From UBA8290 sp964230965 (GTDB taxonomy: Bacteria; Bacillota_I; Bacilli_A; Acholeplasmatales; Acholeplasmataceae), in the NCBI GenBank assembly GCA_964230965.1, contig CAXRJA010000073.1:1-43887 (forward strand): a DNA stretch of 43,887 bases. Direction: 5' to 3'. Below, piece by piece: positions 6,767 to 14,993 of the stretch (its first letter is position 1; every line of letters begins with the position of its first letter). Position numbers and translations under genes: made by a program. Below the pieces are notes generated by a model. That model had not been told where the DNA came from. It saw only the letters and a program-made list of their open reading frames with translations, and made no database searches.

Positions 6767-8493
6767 GAGTGTTCCTTTATCTTTTTTATTATGGCATCAG
6801 GAATACCAGATTGTTTGAGAGCATCTAAAGATGCTTCTTGTATTCTTTCAAACGTGCCAAACTGTTGAATAAGTCTCGCTTTTCTTTTAGGTCCGATACC
6901 TTCAATCTCATCCAATTTAGAGGCATAGGCAAGTTTATCTCTCGTTTTTCGATGAAATGTAATGGCAAATCTGTGCACTTCTTCAGATAATTTGATTAAA
7001 AATTTAAACAACGTATCATTGGGTTTTAATTGTTTTGTATGTCCTTGATAAACAAGTCCCTCTAATTGATGACGTTTATTTTTTTTGAGTCCACACACTG
7101 GAATATCTAATTCTAATTCTTGAATCACTTCTTCTGCAGCATGCACTTGTCCAATGCCACCATCGACTAAAATGACATCTGGAAATTGCCCTGATTCTAC
7201 AAGAAGTTTCTGATACCTTCTATAAATCACTTCACGCATGGCTTGATAATCATCATTTGTTGTTGTTTTTAAATGATATTTTCTATAACTTTTCTTTTCA
7301 AATTGTTTGGTATCATACACAATGACAGCAGAAATGGGTGCTGCACCAAATAACTGTGCATTGTCAAAAACATCGATTCTCGTAACCTCTTTTAATAGTG
7401 CTTGAGAAAGTTTTTGCAATCCTAAATGTTTCTGATCATCTTGATGACGATGTAACATAAAATGATGTTCTAAACTCTGGGATGCATTTTTATGTGCCAA
7501 TAAAGTGAGTTGATATTTATTTCCTTTTTGTGGAAATACAACTTTAGACCCATAAGTCTCTTCAATGGCTGTAGAAGCCATTGAAACATGACAACAGAGC
7601 TCATCAGGTGTATCAAATTCATACAATTGATTTAAGTAACTCATAATGGTCTCACTGGCATCTAATGTATAGTTGAAAACTGTTTGGATGTGATCTATGA
7701 GTTTGCCATCTCTTAATTTAAATATCTCGATGGCACAATCTGTTTCATTGGATGCGAATGCCAAAACATCTCTATTGAGTCCATCATTAAGATTAATGAG
7801 CTGTTTCTCAGTCGTATGCTCAATATGATGTATCATATCACGATACTCTGCTGCTTTTTCAAATAGCATGGCTTCAGATGCTTCAACCATATTGTCTTTT
7901 AATTTTTTTAAAACCTCTTTTGTATCTCCTTTTAAAAAGTTCACAATTTGTGTGATGTAATGATCATAGTTTACATCTTTAAATACACATGGTGCCAAAC
8001 ATTGTCCGATATGGTAGTATAAGCAAGTTTTGTTTGGCAGTATCTCACATTTTCTAAGAGGATATAGCTGATTTAATAACCTAACTGTCTCTCTTGCAGC
8101 GTATACATTTGGATACGGCCCAAAGACACGACTATTGGATTGTTTTTGTCTAACGACTTGCAGTTTTGGATAATTTTCATCTGTAAGTTCGATATAAGGA
8201 TATGTCTTATCATCCATTAATCGAATGTTATATTTAGGACTATACTGCTTAATGAGATTGAGTTCTAAAATAAGGGATTCATGTTCGGTACGAGTCACGA
8301 TATAGGAAAAATCATGTATTTCAGATACAAGTTTGGTTGTTTTTTCGTTGTGTGCACCTACAAAATAAGAACGCACTCGATTTTTTAAATTTTTCGCTTT
8401 TCCTACATAGATGACCTGATCGGATGTATTTTTCATCAAATAGCATCCCGGTAAATCAGGTAACAATGTTAGCTGTTTTTTAATAGAATTCAC
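6763..8493 (-). CDS. uvrC: UvrABC system protein C
   Basis: 576 residues, close to the family length. UvrC makes both incisions in nucleotide excision repair. Domains in order: GIY-YIG nuclease (GCYLMKNTSDQVIYVGKAKN, about 16-35), Cys-rich linker (CLYYHIGQCLAPC), UVR motif (FEKAAEYRDMI), the RNase H-like 5' nuclease domain (IDVFDNAQLFG, then PDVILVDGGIGQVHAA) and a C-terminal helix-hairpin-helix (LDEIEGIGPKRKARLI). The start is GTG at 8493; there is no clear ribosome binding site and an extended -10 ends six bases upstream, so the mRNA may be leaderless. First gene of a three-gene overlapping operon. Confidence 0.96.
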   Translation of the reverse strand: MNSIKKQLTLLPDLPGCYLMKNTSDQVIYVGKAKNLKNRVRSYFVGAHNEKTTKLVSEIHDFSYIVTRTEHESLILELNLIKQYSPKYNIRLMDDKTYPYIELTDENYPKLQVVRQKQSNSRVFGPYPNVYAARETVRLLNQLYPLRKCEILPNKTCLYYHIGQCLAPCVFKDVNYDHYITQIVNFLKGDTKEVLKKLKDNMVEASEAMLFEKAAEYRDMIHHIEHTTEKQLINLNDGLNRDVLAFASNETDCAIEIFKLRDGKLIDHIQTVFNYTLDASETIMSYLNQLYEFDTPDELCCHVSMASTAIEETYGSKVVFPQKGNKYQLTLLAHKNASQSLEHHFMLHRHQDDQKHLGLQKLSQALLKEVTRIDVFDNAQLFGAAPISAVIVYDTKQFEKKSYRKYHLKTTTNDDYQAMREVIYRRYQKLLVESGQFPDVILVDGGIGQVHAAEEVIQELELDIPVCGLKKNKRHQLEGLVYQGHTKQLKPNDTLFKFLIKLSEEVHRFAITFHRKTRDKLAYASKLDEIEGIGPKRKARLIQQFGTFERIQEASLDALKQSGIPDAIIKKIKEHS

Positions 8494-8499
8494 ATCGTT

Positions 8500-8508
8500 A
8501 TTTTACCA
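8500..8508 (-). promoter_or_regulatory. Extended -10 promoter of uvrC (possibly leaderless)
   Basis: Minus strand TGGTAAAAT; only six bases separate it from the GTG start, so transcription would begin at or next to the start codon. Confidence 0.5.
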
Positions 8509-8509
8509 T

Positions 8510-8563
8510 ATTAAGGTATAAACATTGATTCAACAACAATATCGCATATAATTAAGGTATAAA
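8510..8563 (+). repeat. Pair of 13-base direct repeats between uvrC and the lipoprotein gene
   Basis: ATTAAGGTATAAA occurs at 8510-8522 and again at 8551-8563, both preceded by CATAT or CATATA. The starts are 41 bases apart, about four helical turns. The first copy lies just upstream of the uvrC -10; the second contains the likely -10 (TATAAA, 8558-8563) of the lipoprotein gene. A duplicated operator or promoter element is possible. Confidence 0.6.
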
Positions 8564-8579
8564 ATGAAAAGAGAACCTT

Positions 8580-9509
8580 ATGAAAAAAACTATAACATTC
8601 ATTTTAATCATACTATTTTCGAATATTTTGACGGCGTGTCACACGCCTGAAGTGAATCCATTTGATTTAGATATTGATTTTTACAATCAAACAAAAACTC
8701 AACTTAATTTAACGGATAATGATAAACGCGCACTTTATGGGTCTATGGTCTTTTATAACGAAAAAATTGCGTTTGAATCCCAAAATATCACCATTATATC
8801 AAATAAAACATCAGACAACCCATTAGATCTAAGATTACAAAGCTCTATATTGACAAACAATTTAGATACCAATATTTTTAGAAACTATGAAATATTAGAT
8901 ATAAATACCTTAGGCTATGAACAACTCTTTGATACTGGTGGATTATCAGGAAGATTATCTCTTTATATTGAACTTTTTGATGACTTTACAGATACGTATT
9001 TCACCTCATCAATTGAATTATCAAATCCACCTTTTAAGATTACTGCTGAAGAAAATCAAGTGATGACATCAGCAGAGGCAACCTTTGAACTTCCTGTCTT
9101 ATTAGACGTTTCATTTGATTTGACCCCTGAGACATTCATTGGCTTTACTGAAACACAAATCAATTTACTTGAAGTATATGAGATGCCTTATGGCTATTTC
9201 TTAAGATCGCCGATTGTGATTGATAATCTTATCAATGGACTGTCGATTGAAGCAACTATAGAAATGATCCTCATAGAAAATTTTGTAATTTATGCAACGA
9301 TTACTTCCTTAATTGATTCGATTATCATTCCAGTAGGTGGACTCATAGAGAATACAGAGTCTTTAGATGTCTCTTTAGAAATAGATATTCAATTAGACTT
9401 TTTATATGATATGGCGATGGCACAATTACCAAGTTCTAGTGATTTACAAAACTTTGAAAGAGTTGATACATTTACATTACCAGATGTAACGACAATATTT
9501 GGCACATAA
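8580..9509 (+). CDS. Lipoprotein of unknown function
   Basis: 309 residues. A lipoprotein signal peptide is clear: MKK, a hydrophobic core, then lipobox LTAC with the acylated Cys at 20. The mature part is acidic, Asn/Asp/Thr-rich and looks beta-strand-rich, without a recognised domain; it should be anchored outside the membrane. The ribosome binding site is poor (GAGAA). It stands alone between divergent uvrC and convergent rpoZ, with its own terminator. No function can be offered. Confidence 0.8.
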   Translation: MKKTITFILIILFSNILTACHTPEVNPFDLDIDFYNQTKTQLNLTDNDKRALYGSMVFYNEKIAFESQNITIISNKTSDNPLDLRLQSSILTNNLDTNIFRNYEILDINTLGYEQLFDTGGLSGRLSLYIELFDDFTDTYFTSSIELSNPPFKITAEENQVMTSAEATFELPVLLDVSFDLTPETFIGFTETQINLLEVYEMPYGYFLRSPIVIDNLINGLSIEATIEMILIENFVIYATITSLIDSIIIPVGGLIENTESLDVSLEIDIQLDFLYDMAMAQLPSSSDLQNFERVDTFTLPDVTTIFGT

Positions 9510-9533
9510 AAAAAGCGCATCAAGCGCTTTTTT
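9509..9533. terminator. Bidirectional terminator between the lipoprotein gene and rpoZ
   Basis: Stem AAAAAAGCGC/GCGCTTTTTT with loop ATCAA. A-runs and T-runs on either side let it work in both directions. It begins at the last base of the lipoprotein stop and includes part of the rpoZ stop. Confidence 0.85.
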
Positions 9534-9741
9534 ATTCAAAATCGATATCTACTCTGCCTGCAATAATTTCTTCTAATGCGACACCTATATTTTTTTCTGA
9601 GGATGCATCTTCTACTTCTAAGTTTGCTTCTTCTAGTACTCTAGCTACTTTTGAAGCTGCATATACTAATTTATATTTAGATGGAATCTTTTCTAATAGT
9701 GCATCGATGGATGGATATCTTAAACCGTCTTTATTACTCAT
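9532..9741 (-). CDS. rpoZ: RNA polymerase omega subunit
   Basis: 69 residues. Omega helps assemble and stabilise the RNA polymerase core. The conserved start LRYPSIDALLEKIPSKYKLV and the KNIGVALEEIIAGRV end are those of firmicute omega. Start ATG overlaps the gmk stop (ATGA) with GAGGGAG upstream; the gmk-rpoZ pair is a classic conserved operon. Confidence 0.95.
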   Translation of the reverse strand: MSNKDGLRYPSIDALLEKIPSKYKLVYAASKVARVLEEANLEVEDASSEKNIGVALEEIIAGRVDIDFE

Positions 9742-10361
9742 ATTTCTCCCTCAATTAAAGATTTATATTTATAGATCGAACGTTCTGTTTTGGCATGTTC
9801 TGCACGAATGATTGCAAGAATTCTATCTGCTGCGTTATATACATCATCATTGACAACAATGTAATCATACTTATGTGCAAGTTTAAATTCTTTTTCCGCT
9901 TTCGCTAATCGAATCGATACTGTATCATCATTTTCAGTACCACGAGAAATCAAGCGATCTGTTAATGCTTTTTTAGATGGAGGTACTAGAAATATGAAAA
10001 CTGCATCTTTGACTTGATTACGGACTTTCAATGCACCTTGTACCTCAATTTCTAAGACGACTTCATGGCCTTTATCAAGTTGTTGTTCTACTTTATCTTT
10101 TGGCGTGCCATAATAATTTCCAAAGAATTCTTCGTATTCTAAGAAACCATTGTTTTCAATACGTTTTTGAAATTCTTCTTTCGAGACAAAGTAATAATCA
10201 ACACCGTCTTTTTCTCCTGGACGCATGGGTCGTGTTGTCATTGAGACAGAATATGTCAAGTCATGATCATCCATGTCAAAAAGTGCTTTTCTAACAGTAC
10301 CTTTCCCAACACCTGAAGGACCTGACAATACAATGAGTAAGCCGCGTTCATTTAATTTCAT
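9738..10361 (-). CDS. gmk: Guanylate kinase
   Basis: 207 residues. Converts GMP to GDP with ATP. P-loop GPSGVGKGT at 14-22, then the GMP-binding TTRPMRPGEKDGVDYYFVS and an EYEEFFGNYYGTP stretch, VVLEIEVQGA and the lid SRGTE. Coupled to rpoZ by ATGA overlap. A good promoter lies upstream (10390-10418). The divergent neighbour is rqcH, the same pairing of genes as in the Bacillus yloA/gmk/rpoZ region. Confidence 0.96.
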   Translation of the reverse strand: MKLNERGLLIVLSGPSGVGKGTVRKALFDMDDHDLTYSVSMTTRPMRPGEKDGVDYYFVSKEEFQKRIENNGFLEYEEFFGNYYGTPKDKVEQQLDKGHEVVLEIEVQGALKVRNQVKDAVFIFLVPPSKKALTDRLISRGTENDDTVSIRLAKAEKEFKLAHKYDYIVVNDDVYNAADRILAIIRAEHAKTERSIYKYKSLIEGEI

Positions 10362-10389
10362 GCCTTGCTCCCTTACTTATCTAAATGCT

Positions 10390-10418
10390 ATTATATATGA
10401 TAATATAGAATGTGTAAA
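10390..10418 (-). promoter_or_regulatory. Promoter of gmk-rpoZ
   Basis: Minus strand TTTACA (10413-10418), 17-base spacer, TATAAT (10390-10395): one of the few near-consensus -35/-10 promoters in the window. A possible rqcH promoter TGATAATAT (10398-10406, plus) lies inside the spacer. Confidence 0.75.
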
Positions 10419-10442
10419 GTATTTTCATGAAAGGTTTTCAAA

Positions 10443-11945
10443 ATGTCATTTGATGGTTTAATGATGCATCACCTCATAAATGAATATCAAGATTCAATTA
10501 TTCATCATCGTATTGATAATATCATCTATGTTCAAACGGATGTTTTTGCGTTGGAATTATATCACCAAAAACAAAAAAAACTTTTTTTTATTGACTTACA
10601 TGCAAATGATAATCGATTATATTTTACAGATTATAAAAAAATAACTTCTAGTCATCACCAGTCACTATCATTATTTAAAAAATACCTCTCTAGATCTCAC
10701 ATATCCGATATGAAGCAATATCAAACAGACCGTGTATGTGTCATCACATGTGAGACATTTGATGCGTTTGATGGAAACATTCAATATCAATTGATTATCG
10801 AAATGATGGGAAAACATGCCAATTTAATTCTCATAAAAGATGGACTTATTCTCGAGGCATACAAAAAAATGGTACATGAGACATCTAGAAGTATTGCTTA
10901 TCACCTTCCATTTTCTTTTTTTCCTTCAAATAAGAAACGACTTTCCGAATTCACTTTTAATCAACTTGATGTCAATGATTATGTATCCGCTTATGAAGGT
11001 ATGTCAAAAGATTTAGCATTCGAAGTTCTCAAAACAGAAACAAATCCATATGAATTACCTGTGGTGCCATCTATGAAAGGTTCCAAAAGATACGTATATC
11101 ACATTGAAAATGGAAAAATATTTGATTCGATCAATCACATGATGCAAACAACATATCATAATACACATAATGATACAGGTGTGATCGACACACTTATTCA
11201 AAAAAGACAACTTAAATTACCAAAATTAATGGAAGAAAAAAGATTACACGAATCTCATTTAAATGATTATTTGATTGCTGAAACTTTGTATACGTATCAT
11301 GACCTTAAAGCAAATGTTTCACGTATTGAAAATATTGATTTAGATGTTGAATTAACAGTTCATGAAAATGCACAACGCTACTTAAAAGCCTATAATAAAG
11401 CAAAAAGAGCGTTACCTCAACTTGATTATCAAATCTTAAAAACACAACAAGACCTTGATTTTTTAAAACAATTGCGCTTTGATTTGATTTCTAATATGAT
11501 GACATATCAAGACATCTTAAGGCTATTATTTGAACAAAAATTTATCTTTAAAAAACAAACACATATCAAAAAGAAACGCTCTCAGCCCATTGAAATTAGA
11601 GAAGGTCATGATATTTTGTGGATTGGAAAAAATGCAGTAATGAATGCGTATGTCACGCACGAATTAGCACGTTCAAATGATCTCTTCTTTCATGTTAAAG
11701 ATGCTCCAGGAAGTCATGTCATATTAAGAGGTTCAAAAAATAGTGCATTATTTAAAGATGCCATGAAGTATGCTGCATACTTTTCTCATCTAAGAAAAGC
11801 CTCTAAAGTAGAGGTCATGGTAGCCTTTAAAAAAGATGTGAAAAAAATTACAGGTATGCATGGATCTTTAGTCCACGTGAAAACATACACATCTTATATG
11901 GTGACTTTAGATTCTGAGTTTGTTAAGTTATGTGAATCTTTGTAA
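10443..11945 (+). CDS. rqcH: RqcH / NFACT-family ribosome quality control protein
   Basis: 500 residues, shorter than Bacillus RqcH/YloA (about 570). RqcH binds the 50S subunit of stalled, split ribosomes and recruits tRNA-Ala to add a C-terminal alanine tail as a degradation tag; the family has also been annotated as fibronectin-binding protein. Seen: NFACT-N start MSFDGLMMHHLINE, the D96-R97 pair (QTDRVCV) matching the DR motif needed for tailing, EMMGKHANLILI, a central coiled-coil part (about 255-350) and the NFACT-R domain with HELARSNDLFFHVKDAPGSH and VHVKTYTSYMVT. Start has AAAGG at 10430-10434. The shortening is in the middle and tail, not in these motifs. Confidence 0.9.
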   Translation: MSFDGLMMHHLINEYQDSIIHHRIDNIIYVQTDVFALELYHQKQKKLFFIDLHANDNRLYFTDYKKITSSHHQSLSLFKKYLSRSHISDMKQYQTDRVCVITCETFDAFDGNIQYQLIIEMMGKHANLILIKDGLILEAYKKMVHETSRSIAYHLPFSFFPSNKKRLSEFTFNQLDVNDYVSAYEGMSKDLAFEVLKTETNPYELPVVPSMKGSKRYVYHIENGKIFDSINHMMQTTYHNTHNDTGVIDTLIQKRQLKLPKLMEEKRLHESHLNDYLIAETLYTYHDLKANVSRIENIDLDVELTVHENAQRYLKAYNKAKRALPQLDYQILKTQQDLDFLKQLRFDLISNMMTYQDILRLLFEQKFIFKKQTHIKKKRSQPIEIREGHDILWIGKNAVMNAYVTHELARSNDLFFHVKDAPGSHVILRGSKNSALFKDAMKYAAYFSHLRKASKVEVMVAFKKDVKKITGMHGSLVHVKTYTSYMVTLDSEFVKLCESL

Positions 11946-11950
11946 ATGCT

Positions 11951-11979
11951 TTGTAAGAAACGATGCTATCATATAAAAT
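11951..11979 (+). promoter_or_regulatory. Promoter of sodA
   Basis: TTGTAA (11951-11956), 17-base spacer, TAAAAT (11974-11979), six bases after the rqcH stop. An overlapping TATAAA at 11972 gives a 15-base spacer instead. Confidence 0.55.
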
Positions 11980-12010
11980 AAGATTGTATAAAAATTAGGA
12001 GGCAAATATT

Positions 12011-12613
12011 ATGGCATACACATTACCAGCTTTACCTTATGCATTTGATGCATTAGAACCATTTATCGATGCAAAAACAATGGAAATACACCATAGCAAA
12101 CATCATCAAGGATACGTCAATAAGTTAAATGCTGCTTTGGAAAAAGAACCTTCCGTAACTGCAGACTTAGAAACACTCTTAAAAGATTTGGATTCCGTAC
12201 CAAAATCCATTCGAGGTGCTGTAAGAAATAATGGTGGTGGGCATTTTAATCATGCTTTTTTCTGGCCACAATTAAAAGTGAATCACCAAGAAGCACCTAA
12301 AGGAAACTTAGCGACTGCTTTAAATACAACATTCGGATCTTATAAAGGCTTTAAAGAGGCATTTGCAAATGCAGCTGCAACGCGTTTTGGATCAGGTTGG
12401 GCATGGCTTATTAAAAATAATGCAGGTGACTTAGAAGTCGTATCTACACCAAATCAAGATACACCACTCGCACTTGGTACGCCATTATTAGGACTAGACG
12501 TTTGGGAACATGCATATTATTTAAATTATCAAAACCGTCGTCCAGATTATATTCAAGCTTTCTTTTCAGTTGTTAATTGGGACTTTATTGAAGAACGTTT
12601 CAATAAGGCTTAA
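12011..12613 (+). CDS. sodA: Superoxide dismutase, Mn-type
   Basis: 200 residues. Dismutates superoxide to peroxide and oxygen. Metal ligands are all present: H27 (MEIHHSKH), H81 (GGHFNHAFFW), D163 and H167 (LDVWEHAYY). GGGHFNH and the Gln in STPNQDTPL favour manganese over iron. AGGAGG ribosome binding site eight bases before the start. Own promoter and a strong terminator make it monocistronic. Confidence 0.97.
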   Translation: MAYTLPALPYAFDALEPFIDAKTMEIHHSKHHQGYVNKLNAALEKEPSVTADLETLLKDLDSVPKSIRGAVRNNGGGHFNHAFFWPQLKVNHQEAPKGNLATALNTTFGSYKGFKEAFANAAATRFGSGWAWLIKNNAGDLEVVSTPNQDTPLALGTPLLGLDVWEHAYYLNYQNRRPDYIQAFFSVVNWDFIEERFNKA

Positions 12614-12618
12614 TAATT

Positions 12619-12654
12619 AAGATGTTGTGACCCCCCCTCACAACATCTTTTTTT
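12619..12654 (+). terminator. Terminator of sodA with an all-C loop
   Basis: Perfect 12-pair stem AAGATGTTGTGA/TCACAACATCTT, loop of seven C (12631-12637), then five T. The pepF promoter begins two bases later. Confidence 0.93.
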
Positions 12655-12655
12655 A

Positions 12656-12664
12656 TGCTATAAT
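12656..12664 (+). promoter_or_regulatory. Extended -10 promoter of pepF
   Basis: TGCTATAAT directly after the sodA terminator T-run; the -35 position falls in the terminator stem and is not consensus. Confidence 0.65.
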
Positions 12665-12683
12665 GTTTCAAATGGAGGATGAC

Positions 12684-14438
12684 ATGTGGAATTTAAACGA
12701 TTTATATCATGGTTTTGATGACAATTATGAAATTGATATTAAGAAACTTGAAAAGATGACAAGTGATTTCAGATCTCTAGTGTCGAAGAAAGATACAATG
12801 ACACCTGTTCAATTTTTAGAAACATATTTATCATTTGAAGAAAAAATGACCAAACATGTAAGAACACTTTATGCATATGCAAGTTTAAGATATTCAAGCA
12901 ATGTAAATGATCCGGAACCGTTACAGTATATGGCAAGATTGGATCGTATATTAAAAACAACAACCAAAGAAAACGTTATGTTTACAAGATATTTAAAAAC
13001 ATTAGATTTAGATGCATTAAGTGCTTCTAGTACAATCATTAAAAACTATTTATATAATTTAGAACGAGAACAAGAAAGCGCCAATTATATGCTTTCAGAA
13101 TCTGAAGAACTCCTTCTTACTAAACTCAGAGAAGTTGCAAGTGATTCATGGCGAAGACTTCAAAATATGTTGACTGCAAATTTAAAAGTATTGTATCGTG
13201 GCTCTGAAATTACATTGTCCGAAGTGAGAAATCTTGCATATGAACATGACGCTTATGTTAGAAAAGATGCATATGAATCAGAATTAAAAGCACTTGAAAC
13301 GATTCAAGATGCTGTTGCATTAAGTATCACAAATATCAAACGAGAAGTAAATGTCGTCAATGAATTTCGAGGATATCAATCGCCTTTAGAACCCACATTA
13401 AGAAGTTCTAAAATGACAAAAGCGACTTTAGATGCACTCATCTCGGCAATGGAATCCTATCGACCTACTTTTGAAAAATACTTAAAAGCAAAAGCAAAAT
13501 ATTTGGGCCACGAGGGTGGCTTACCATTTTATGATTTGTTTGCACCTGTTGGAAAAGGTGCAAAAACCTATACTTACGATGAAGCAAAAGCACTAGTTTT
13601 AGAGGCATTTTATGGATTTAGTCAACATTTAGGAGATTTTGCAAAACGTGCATTTGATGAAGAATGGATTGATGTTGAACCTAGACCTGGAAAAGTTGGT
13701 GGTGCTTTCTGTTCGAATCAACCTCAAATTGGACAATCTAGAATACTCACAAATTTTACTGGATCACTTTCTGATATTCTCACACTCGCCCATGAATTGG
13801 GTCATGGTTTTCATGGTGAAATTATAAAAAATAACGATCCTCTACATTGGTCATATCCAATGCCACTTGCAGAAACAGCATCGATATTTTGTGAATCCAT
13901 TGTCAATCAATATTTATTAAAAACAATTGATGATGATGACCTTAAACTTTTTGTACTAGAAAATGCGCTTCAAGGCGATACTCAAGTTATCATAGATATA
14001 TTATCAAGATATTATTTTGAAACTGAATTATTTAAAGAAGCAACAAAACCAGTACCTGCATCATCTCTAAAAGAGTGGATGCTTGATGCACAAAAGAAAG
14101 CTTATGGAGAAGGATTAGATCCTAATCTAAGACATCCTTTCATGTGGCTCATGAAACCTCATTACTACAGTGCTGGCTTAAATTTCTATAATTTTCCATA
14201 TGCATTTGGTTTACTTTTTGGCAAAGGATTATATGGACTTTACGAAAAAAATCCAGTGCCATTCACCGATCAATATGAAACACTTCTCGCTTATACAACA
14301 AAAGCAAATGTTGAAGATGTCGCAAAAACCATGCAAATTGATGTCACAAAATCTGAGTTTTGGCATCAATCACTTGAAGTCCTAAGTAAAGATATTCATG
14401 AGGTGATACATTTACTTGAAAAAACAAAAGACGCTTAA
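12684..14438 (+). CDS. pepF: Oligoendopeptidase F (M3 family)
   Basis: 584 residues from the ATG at 12684, preceded by GGAGG; an in-frame extension to 12627 would lie in the terminator and promoter and is rejected. Cytoplasmic zinc peptidase that cuts short peptides. Zinc motif HELGH at 370-374 with third ligand E397 (PLAETASIF) and a catalytic-region PHYYSAGLNFYNFPYAFG near the end, as in the M3B subfamily. N-terminal half is the helical lid typical of the family. Its stop is in the centre of a palindromic terminator shared with hpf. Confidence 0.94.
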   Translation: MWNLNDLYHGFDDNYEIDIKKLEKMTSDFRSLVSKKDTMTPVQFLETYLSFEEKMTKHVRTLYAYASLRYSSNVNDPEPLQYMARLDRILKTTTKENVMFTRYLKTLDLDALSASSTIIKNYLYNLEREQESANYMLSESEELLLTKLREVASDSWRRLQNMLTANLKVLYRGSEITLSEVRNLAYEHDAYVRKDAYESELKALETIQDAVALSITNIKREVNVVNEFRGYQSPLEPTLRSSKMTKATLDALISAMESYRPTFEKYLKAKAKYLGHEGGLPFYDLFAPVGKGAKTYTYDEAKALVLEAFYGFSQHLGDFAKRAFDEEWIDVEPRPGKVGGAFCSNQPQIGQSRILTNFTGSLSDILTLAHELGHGFHGEIIKNNDPLHWSYPMPLAETASIFCESIVNQYLLKTIDDDDLKLFVLENALQGDTQVIIDILSRYYFETELFKEATKPVPASSLKEWMLDAQKKAYGEGLDPNLRHPFMWLMKPHYYSAGLNFYNFPYAFGLLFGKGLYGLYEKNPVPFTDQYETLLAYTTKANVEDVAKTMQIDVTKSEFWHQSLEVLSKDIHEVIHLLEKTKDA

Positions 14439-14451
14439 TTAAGCGTCTTTT
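14426..14451. terminator. Palindromic terminator shared by pepF and hpf
   Basis: A perfect 26-base palindrome: AAAAGACGCTT, centre AATT, AAGCGTCTTTT. The pepF TAA is 14436-14438 and the hpf TAA is 14439-14441 read from the other strand, so both stops fill the centre. T-runs on both sides. Confidence 0.9.
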
Positions 14452-14993
14452 TTATTATCTAATTCTGTTTCAATTACTGCATAATCACCATCATCACGTT
14501 TATATAAAAGATGAGATTGATGTGTTTTTTTATCTAAGAAAATAAAGAAATCATGATCCAATTGTTCCATATGATCAATGGCATCTTCAATCGTCATCGG
14601 TTCTAAAGTGATTTTTTTATTTCTTACAAGTTGCTTTGCAAATACATCTTTTTCTAAAGCATCCATAGATAATGAGGGTTTTTGTTCTGTTTTATGATGT
14701 TTATGCTGATGTTGTTTCCCTTGGTATCGTTTTACTTGCGTCATCATTTTATCTGAGACAACATCAATAGCCTCATACATATCTGAAGCTTTCTCTTCTG
14801 CTCGAATCGTGACATGATCAGCATGAATCGTGACTTCAACTTTATGAAAATTTGGATATACTTTTAATACAACCCTTACTTTTTGGATATCTTGTTGAAA
14901 AAATTTATCAATCTTAGATAATTTCTTTTCCGCATATTCTTGAATTGCTTGTGTTACTTGAAAGCCATTCTTACCTACAATTTCAAATGTCAT
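14439..14993 (-). CDS. hpf: Long-form ribosome hibernation promoting factor
   Basis: 184 residues. HPF-long joins two 70S ribosomes into inactive 100S dimers in starvation. The N-terminal RaiA/HPF domain (about 1-97) ends in a His-rich linker (KQHQHKHHK), followed by the C-terminal dimerisation domain (about 125-180) with KKITLEPMTIEDAIDHMEQL, HDFFIFLD and YKRDDGDYAVIE. The start is ATG at 14993 rather than GTG at 15002, because the ATG overlaps the upstream stop (ATGA) and leaves proper room for GAGG. Third gene after the EF-G paralog and a zinc-ribbon gene, with no terminator between them. Confidence 0.95.
   Translation of the reverse strand: MTFEIVGKNGFQVTQAIQEYAEKKLSKIDKFFQQDIQKVRVVLKVYPNFHKVEVTIHADHVTIRAEEKASDMYEAIDVVSDKMMTQVKRYQGKQHQHKHHKTEQKPSLSMDALEKDVFAKQLVRNKKITLEPMTIEDAIDHMEQLDHDFFIFLDKKTHQSHLLYKRDDGDYAVIETELDNKKDA

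Noticed and set aside
10425..10443. A second cre-like inverted repeat (TGAAAGGTTTTCA) before rqcH
   Set aside because: It is 13 bases, lacks the central CG and does not fit the cre consensus; it more likely just holds the AAAGG ribosome binding site.
12627..12683. N-terminal extension of pepF
   Set aside because: It would be read through the sodA terminator loop and the pepF -10 box; the ATG at 12684 has a good GGAGG.
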